A DNA stretch of 64,000 nucleotides from Lachnospiraceae bacterium. Its GTDB lineage: Bacteria > Bacillota > Clostridia > Lachnospirales > Lachnospiraceae. The translations under genes and the position numbers were made by a program. Positions 59,166-64,000 of this stretch are shown one piece after another. The notes under the pieces were generated by a model. It saw only the letters and a list, made by a program, of their open reading frames with translations. It was not told the origin of the DNA and made no database searches. Where the stretch lies: the NCBI GenBank assembly GCA_016290905.1, contig JAEEVO010000004.1, positions 1 through 64,000 of the forward strand. The letters are read 5' to 3'. The number at the start of each line of letters is the position of its first letter. Position 1 is the stretch's first letter.

Positions 59166-59190
59166 ATGACAAAAAAACAGGTAAAAAGTA
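59166..59190 (-). promoter_or_regulatory. Candidate ECF-type promoter (diverged -10)
   Basis: Minus strand GTTAC-N16-TGTCATATATATTGATAGAG, upstream of 56767-59085. Confidence 0.5.
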
Positions 59191-59237
59191 ACAAAACAGG
59201 ATGACCGTCTATCAGAGTATCGTATAACTGTCCTTTA

Positions 59238-59307
59238 TAATGTATTCTTTTATATCACTATCGTTCCGACTATAAAAATATATGTTATCCTTCTTCTCCG
59301 ATGTCAA
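59238..59307 (-). pseudogene. Internal fragment of a paralogue of 45130-47691
   Basis: LLTSEKKDNIYFYSRNDSDIKEYII, compare MTSEKKDNIYFYSRNDSDVKEYII; DNA nearly identical to 45539-45608. Confidence 0.85.
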
Positions 59308-59561
59308 AAGAATTTGTTCATTATTCTCCGTCTCATCTGCGGGAGGGGTTATATAAGAGGCCGGCTTACCCTTAGCCCCATCATCAAGAATAAAACTACT
59401 TTTTACAGTCTCACTATTTCTTAACGAAATTATTATCACCAGCCTTATTATACTAGCTATGAATCTTATTACACAAGGTACAAAGATTCTTCACTACACT
59501 CAGAATGAAACTAACATAATCGCGTTAAAACATTTTCTCCTTTCTATATTTTGTAAAATCA

Positions 59562-60023
59562 TCAGTCTTCAAAAATCCGATTCTCCACATCCTTAATCTG
59601 ATCATTTGTTACCAAGACAGCAGTACGGCTTGAAACAGGACTCCCCCATGATATTACCGATACCTTTTCTTTGGGTATCTTATATGTAGCGAGAATCAGT
59701 TTCATATCTTCCGGACTCACACCTTCACCAAGTCCCATCTCAATTTTTTCTCTTGTATTATACACATCTTTATCATATTGATATAGTATTCCAGAAAGCA
59801 AGCCACATTGTATGGAATCCCTTTCATGTTGCCATACGCACACGGTAAGCCCATCATCAGAGTTTAAATTAAACCATTGAAAATTTTTTGCTTTTAATCG
59901 TTCAATTTTATCATTGTTTTCTTTCACAATAATCATTTTCCGGATAAATAATCCCATAAAAACAATTACCATACATGTCCCAAATATAATAACCACTCTG
60001 ATTATAAATATCTTTTTGTGCAT
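59562..60023 (-). CDS. Hypothetical single-TM protein
   Basis: GAGGAG RBS before MHKKIF; TM VVIIFGTCMVIVFMGLFI. Confidence 0.55.
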   Translation of the reverse strand: MHKKIFIIRVVIIFGTCMVIVFMGLFIRKMIIVKENNDKIERLKAKNFQWFNLNSDDGLTVCVWQHERDSIQCGLLSGILYQYDKDVYNTREKIEMGLGEGVSPEDMKLILATYKIPKEKVSVISWGSPVSSRTAVLVTNDQIKDVENRIFED

Positions 60024-60099
60024 ATGCTTTCTCCTCACTTTTTTCAAGAAAATAAACACAACTACTCTTTTTTAAGCTTTATACCATAAATGATAATAG

Positions 60100-60541
60100 T
60101 TAATATGTCACTGTATTTCCGTCAACATTGAACGATTCAGCTCCAAATCCCGGCGCCTCTGCATATACAGACATCCAAACTCTGTATGTTCCGTGAGACA
60201 CGCCGGTTGTATCTGTGCCCTGTAGTTTTTTCCCACCGGTGTGATTCCATGAAGCATAACTCTGCCAAGATCCACTTACCAGTTTTTCAAGATATACTGT
60301 TATGCTTGTTGACGTATTTTCAAATTTTCCTTTTACATTATATGATATTGATGCACATCCGGATGATGATATTGACAAATTACAGAAAGCATCCTCCACT
60401 ACAACATAAGGTTGATCCTCTTCAATCTCTATAGGTTCTTCAATTTCATTACCAGATACGCTTATGTTTGTATATATCATAAAAATTGCACAAATACATA
60501 TGACATATCGACTTAATCTTATTAAAAACTCTTTTTCATAA
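60100..60541 (-). pseudogene. Secreted DUF6147-like protein with frameshift in the signal peptide
   Basis: GGAAAGGAG RBS then ATGAAAAAGAGTTTTTAA; adding one A to the A5 tract restores MKKEFLIRLSRYVICICAIFMIYTNISVSGNEIEEP, which is continuous with the annotated ORF. Confidence 0.6.
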
Positions 60542-60577
60542 GAATCTCCTTTCCACTAAGTGATCTATTTCCCTTTT

Positions 60578-61270
60578 TCATTCACCGCACAGCATCTTTA
60601 TCAATGTTTCTTTATCCACATCTGAGGAAATTAAATCATAAACGTATTTGCCATCAGTAACAATAAGATAGTAACAAGTATCACCCCACTTGCTATCTTC
60701 TATTAGCACCCCGGAATACTCTCCAAAAGCTACATTTTCACTTTTTCCATGCTCAGCTCCGTAATGTGTTTTTACCCAAGTCACAATTTGACTATAATCA
60801 ATGAATTTATTACCTTTTCTATAACTAATAGCATATGATGTATCCGTCCTGCCTTCATATTCTTTTTCAAACCCTTCGGGTACCCAGACAGGCTCATAGC
60901 AGTTTTCAATAACTTTCGGAGGTTCTTCTCCATTCATATCTCTGTCATCAAACGTAACCTCGGTATGGTTATCGAGTTCCTTAACCTTTAATCTATTGAT
61001 ATATCCCATAACCAGAGAGAAACCGCATAATCCGACAGCAACACATACTATAGTTATCAAGCATGCTGCTTTGCTGAATTGCAGGCTTCCGATATGCCAG
61101 ATCGATCTTTCTTTTGGGGACGCTGATTGCGGGCATTCTTCCCTGTACCCGGAAATATCCATAGATTGGAGAATTTCTTCTACTTTCTGGGAATCGTCTG
61201 CAGATAGTCCGGTTTCACCATAATAAAGCTTTATAGCCTCTTTCATTGTCCGGTCTTTTTCTTCTTTCAT
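60578..61270 (-). CDS. Anti-sigma-like membrane protein with DUF4367-like domain
   Basis: TM AACLITIVCVAVGLCGFSLVM; C-terminal VWVPEGFEKEYEGR...YCYYLIVTDGKYVYDLISSDVDKETLIKML; downstream of a sigma gene. Confidence 0.75.
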   Translation of the reverse strand: MKEEKDRTMKEAIKLYYGETGLSADDSQKVEEILQSMDISGYREECPQSASPKERSIWHIGSLQFSKAACLITIVCVAVGLCGFSLVMGYINRLKVKELDNHTEVTFDDRDMNGEEPPKVIENCYEPVWVPEGFEKEYEGRTDTSYAISYRKGNKFIDYSQIVTWVKTHYGAEHGKSENVAFGEYSGVLIEDSKWGDTCYYLIVTDGKYVYDLISSDVDKETLIKMLCGE

Positions 61271-61313
61271 ACCACCCCTCACTCCTGCAAATATTCCGAT
61301 TTTTTCTGTATAA

Positions 61314-61883
61314 TTATACATTTGTTTGCCACCCTTTCCTTAGGAATACCTTTCTCAAAACTGCGATGCTCCGATACACCCTTTTCTTTGCCGCATCCTC
61401 GCTTATCCCGTGCTTTTCCGCAATCTGCTTCATCGTCAACTCTTCATAAAAGTATTCTTTTATATACTTCCGATGCTTTTCGCTCAACCTGTCCAACGCT
61501 TCCAACAGGTCGATTACCTCATACTTCTTCAGAACCGTGTTCTCAAAAGACTCAACACTGAAGCCGTCATCGTTTTCTTCAATTTCATCAAGAGGGATTT
61601 CATGAGATTTTATCTGCCGGTTCTTTCTGTATGCATCGATAGTAAAGTGTCTGACGACCTTTAAAACATAGTGCCGTGTTTTTTCCTCATTCTTGCCCAC
61701 TTTATCTAAGTTTCGGGCAAGATAAGAAAATGCTGACTGACATGCGTCCCGTGCAAGCTCTGAGTCCCTCAGCACACTGTATGCTACTTCTACGGCAATA
61801 CGGCAATATTTATCATATAATTCATCAAAAATGATATCCGGATTATCATTTGACTTTTTCATAATATCTGCTAAATACACCAA
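61314..61883 (-). CDS. Sigma-70 family (ECF) sigma factor
   Basis: AYSVLRDSELARDACQSAFSYLARNLD and region 4 LSEKHRKYIKEYFYEELTMKQIAEKHGISEDAAKKRVYRSIAVLRK. Confidence 0.9.
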   Translation of the reverse strand: MVYLADIMKKSNDNPDIIFDELYDKYCRIAVEVAYSVLRDSELARDACQSAFSYLARNLDKVGKNEEKTRHYVLKVVRHFTIDAYRKNRQIKSHEIPLDEIEENDDGFSVESFENTVLKKYEVIDLLEALDRLSEKHRKYIKEYFYEELTMKQIAEKHGISEDAAKKRVYRSIAVLRKVFLRKGWQTNV

Positions 61884-62016
61884 ACGGCTTTTGACCTTTC
61901 GATTTATTGATCCTTTTCTCCCTCTATTATATATAGCGTATAAAATGCAAAAAAGGGACGAATTTTTTCAAAAAAGTTGTTTTCGGTATATATCATTACC
62001 ATTTTCAAATCAAAAA

Positions 62017-62043
62017 GGACGATAGCCATATCGGTTATCATCC
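62017..62043 (-). terminator. Terminator downstream of 62139-63137
   Basis: Minus strand GGATGATAACCG-atat-GGCTATCGTCC followed by TTTTT. Confidence 0.7.
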
Positions 62044-62097
62044 TTCATCTCGTATGAACCATAGGGACGGGGTTAGTGGTCCATTTGTTTATAAATA

Positions 62098-62133
62098 TCA
62101 CCTCGAAAACGCCTTAAAGTGTTTTCGAGGTGA
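62098..62133. repeat. REP-related perfect hairpin
   Basis: TCACCTCGAAAAC-gccttaaagt-GTTTTCGAGGTGA; left arm matches the 76-bp REP. Confidence 0.85.
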
Positions 62134-62138
62134 CTTAA

Positions 62139-63137
62139 TTAAAGATATGTTTTAAAAAATCCTTCAAGTTTATCAAACGGGATATAATCCTTATCTCCGC
62201 CATCATACAGGTCGGTATGGACAGCATCAGGGATGATCATAAGCTCTTTATTTTCCTTATACCTGCTGTCCTTTATCATATCGGCATATGCATCCTTTGA
62301 AAAATAACAGGAATGTGCCTTTTCTCCATGGATCAGCAGAACTGCGCTCCTTATCTCATTTGAATATTTTAATATGGGCTGGTTGATGAACGATTCACAG
62401 CCGATCACATTCCAGCCTCCGTTACTGTTGAGCGATCTTTTATGATATCCTCTGCCGGTCTTATAATAATCGTAATAATCTTTTACAAAGAAGGGAGCAT
62501 CCGAAGGCAGCGGATCTACCACTCCTCCGCCAAGCTTATACTCTCCCGCATTTAAGTCAGCAAGTCTCTGCGCACACATGGCTTTTCTTTTTTCGTAGCG
62601 TGCCTCCTCATTGTCTTCCGAATCAAAGTATCCCTTTGCATTTACACGTGTCATGTCATACATGGTGGATGCCACGGTAGCTTTAACCCTTGTATCTAAG
62701 GCTGCGGTATTGATAGCCAGTCCGCCCCAGCCGCATATCCCTATGATACCGATACGGTCCGGATCAACCTTATCATTTAATGACAGAAAATCAACCGCTG
62801 CCATAAAATCTTCCGTATTGATATCGGGAGAGGCCATATATCTGACATTTCCACCACTCTCCCCGGTAAAAGACGGATCAAATGCAATAGTAAGGAAACC
62901 TCTTTCCGCCATGGTCTGTGCATACAGGCCCGAGCACTGTTCTTTTACCGCACCGAAAGGTCCGCTCACAGCTATGGCAGGAAGCTTTCCTACAGCATTT
63001 TTAGGTACATACATATCTGCTGCCAAAGTAATACCATATCGATTTACGAAGGTTACTTTACTATGCTCTACTTTTTCACTCTTTTTAAATGTTTTATCCC
63101 ATTCGGAAACTAATTTCAGTTCTTCTTTTTTAATCAT
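62139..63137 (-). CDS. Alpha/beta hydrolase (dienelactone hydrolase-like)
   Basis: Nucleophile elbow-like GIIGICGWGGLA, C-terminal His region PDAVHTDLYD. Confidence 0.85.
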   Translation of the reverse strand: MIKKEELKLVSEWDKTFKKSEKVEHSKVTFVNRYGITLAADMYVPKNAVGKLPAIAVSGPFGAVKEQCSGLYAQTMAERGFLTIAFDPSFTGESGGNVRYMASPDINTEDFMAAVDFLSLNDKVDPDRIGIIGICGWGGLAINTAALDTRVKATVASTMYDMTRVNAKGYFDSEDNEEARYEKRKAMCAQRLADLNAGEYKLGGGVVDPLPSDAPFFVKDYYDYYKTGRGYHKRSLNSNGGWNVIGCESFINQPILKYSNEIRSAVLLIHGEKAHSCYFSKDAYADMIKDSRYKENKELMIIPDAVHTDLYDGGDKDYIPFDKLEGFFKTYL

Positions 63138-63210
63138 AATCCGGTCTCCTCTATAATATGTACTGTTTTAAATTTCTGTTACTTACTGATACTTTTACAC
63201 TATTTTCAAT

Positions 63211-63276
63211 GTCACCTTGAAAACACCTTCAGCGTTTTCTAAGAAAAAAATGATGCTTCGCATCTATTTTGTTGTA
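63211..63276. repeat. REP-like element, degenerate copy
   Basis: GTCACCTTGAAAACACCTTCAGCGTTTTCT...TGATGCTTCGCATCTATTTTGTTGT. Confidence 0.75.
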
Positions 63277-63284
63277 ATGCTCTC

Positions 63285-64000
63285 TTAATTTTCAATTACA
63301 ACCGTCACATCGCCTCCGGACAGAAGGTCTTTCAGCTGACTTCCATCCATGCCCGTTATCTTTCCGAGCCTTGTATAACTCCAGGAATTACTTCCATAGA
63401 ATATCACCATCTTATCACCCGAATAAAGGACAATATCCCCGGCTGATGTAGAAGTCTGCACATCGTTTCTCGGCAGGCTTTTCCCGATCGGGCCGACCTG
63501 TTCAAATCCGCCGTACATTGACATATTTATTGTTACAGGGCCTGTTTTTGCCATTTCCTTTAATGCCGCTACAGATTCATTTTCTTCCCATTTAACGGTT
63601 ACTTCCGTATTTCCTATCTTCAATCTCATATCTGTCTCTGTCTTTTCGTCTTTTTTATCCGAACTGTCAGCTGTTCCCGCTTCTTTACCGATCCACTCTT
63701 CTATATCTTTTTCGGATGATCGTGTAAGGTCTTTTCCTGCCTTAACTGTGGCACCTTCTGCCATGTCTCTTATATGCTGCATGCTTCCGGAGATCCCGCT
63801 GCTTCCGGATGTACAGAACGGTATCAGAGTTTTACCTTCCATACTGTATTTTGAAAGGAATGTCCTGATCACTCCGGGTTCCTTTCCCCACCAGATAGGG
63901 TAACCGAGATATATGGTTTTATACCGGTCCAGATTCTTTATCACAGTAGCTATCGAAGGTTTTGAATCTGCCGCCTGTTCCTTATTGGCCCGGCATTCAC
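63285..64000 (-). CDS. Flavodoxin-cyclophilin-like fusion, 5' end beyond the window
   Basis: YKTIYLGYPIWWGKEPGVIRTFL flavodoxin and a C-terminal cyclophilin-like domain (MRLKIGNTEVTVKWEENESVAAL). Frame stays open to the window edge. Confidence 0.85.
   Translation of the reverse strand, partial: ECRANKEQAADSKPSIATVIKNLDRYKTIYLGYPIWWGKEPGVIRTFLSKYSMEGKTLIPFCTSGSSGISGSMQHIRDMAEGATVKAGKDLTRSSEKDIEEWIGKEAGTADSSDKKDEKTETDMRLKIGNTEVTVKWEENESVAALKEMAKTGPVTINMSMYGGFEQVGPIGKSLPRNDVQTSTSAGDIVLYSGDKMVIFYGSNSWSYTRLGKITGMDGSQLKDLLSGGDVTVVIEN

Overview
The window reads as a Firmicutes chromosome segment, probably Lachnospiraceae-like (judged by gene content and style only). About 0-44 kb is mostly housekeeping: an rRNA-type promoter at the left edge pointing out of the window, NUDIX, glnS, CBS-type Mn pyrophosphatase, two tRNA-Ser genes, cysK, GH29 and GH36 glycosidases, ispD, the tsaE/tsaB/rimI/rnz/tsaD block, an FMN riboswitch with an ECF-S riboflavin transporter, an F1Fo ATP synthase operon, a T-box-controlled TrpB2, and an AIM24/ExbB/ExbD-like operon. 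About 44-62 kb is accessory: paralogous surface proteins, shared promoters, gene-end remnants and two ECF sigma/anti-sigma modules. The strongest candidate for an undescribed system is an ECF sigma factor (50977-51528) overlapping by 4 bp a membrane protein whose N-terminus looks like a clostridial anti-sigma factor and whose extracytoplasmic part is a whole serpin domain (49463-50980), followed by a lipoprotein serpin (48078-49346). A GTTAC-N16/17-CGTC-like promoter lies upstream of the sigma gene and of three nearby surface-protein genes, which suggests a protease-sensing autoregulated regulon. Other notable items: an ATP synthase alpha subunit with an N-terminal delta/OSCP-like domain and no separate atpH, a 76-bp REP-like repeat family, a truncated YafQ toxin beside an intact antitoxin, an A-tract frameshift in a signal peptide, 65-bp tandem repeats upstream of an alpha-fucosidase, and a tandem 119-bp palindromic element. 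No database searches were run. Family calls come from reading the translated sequences.
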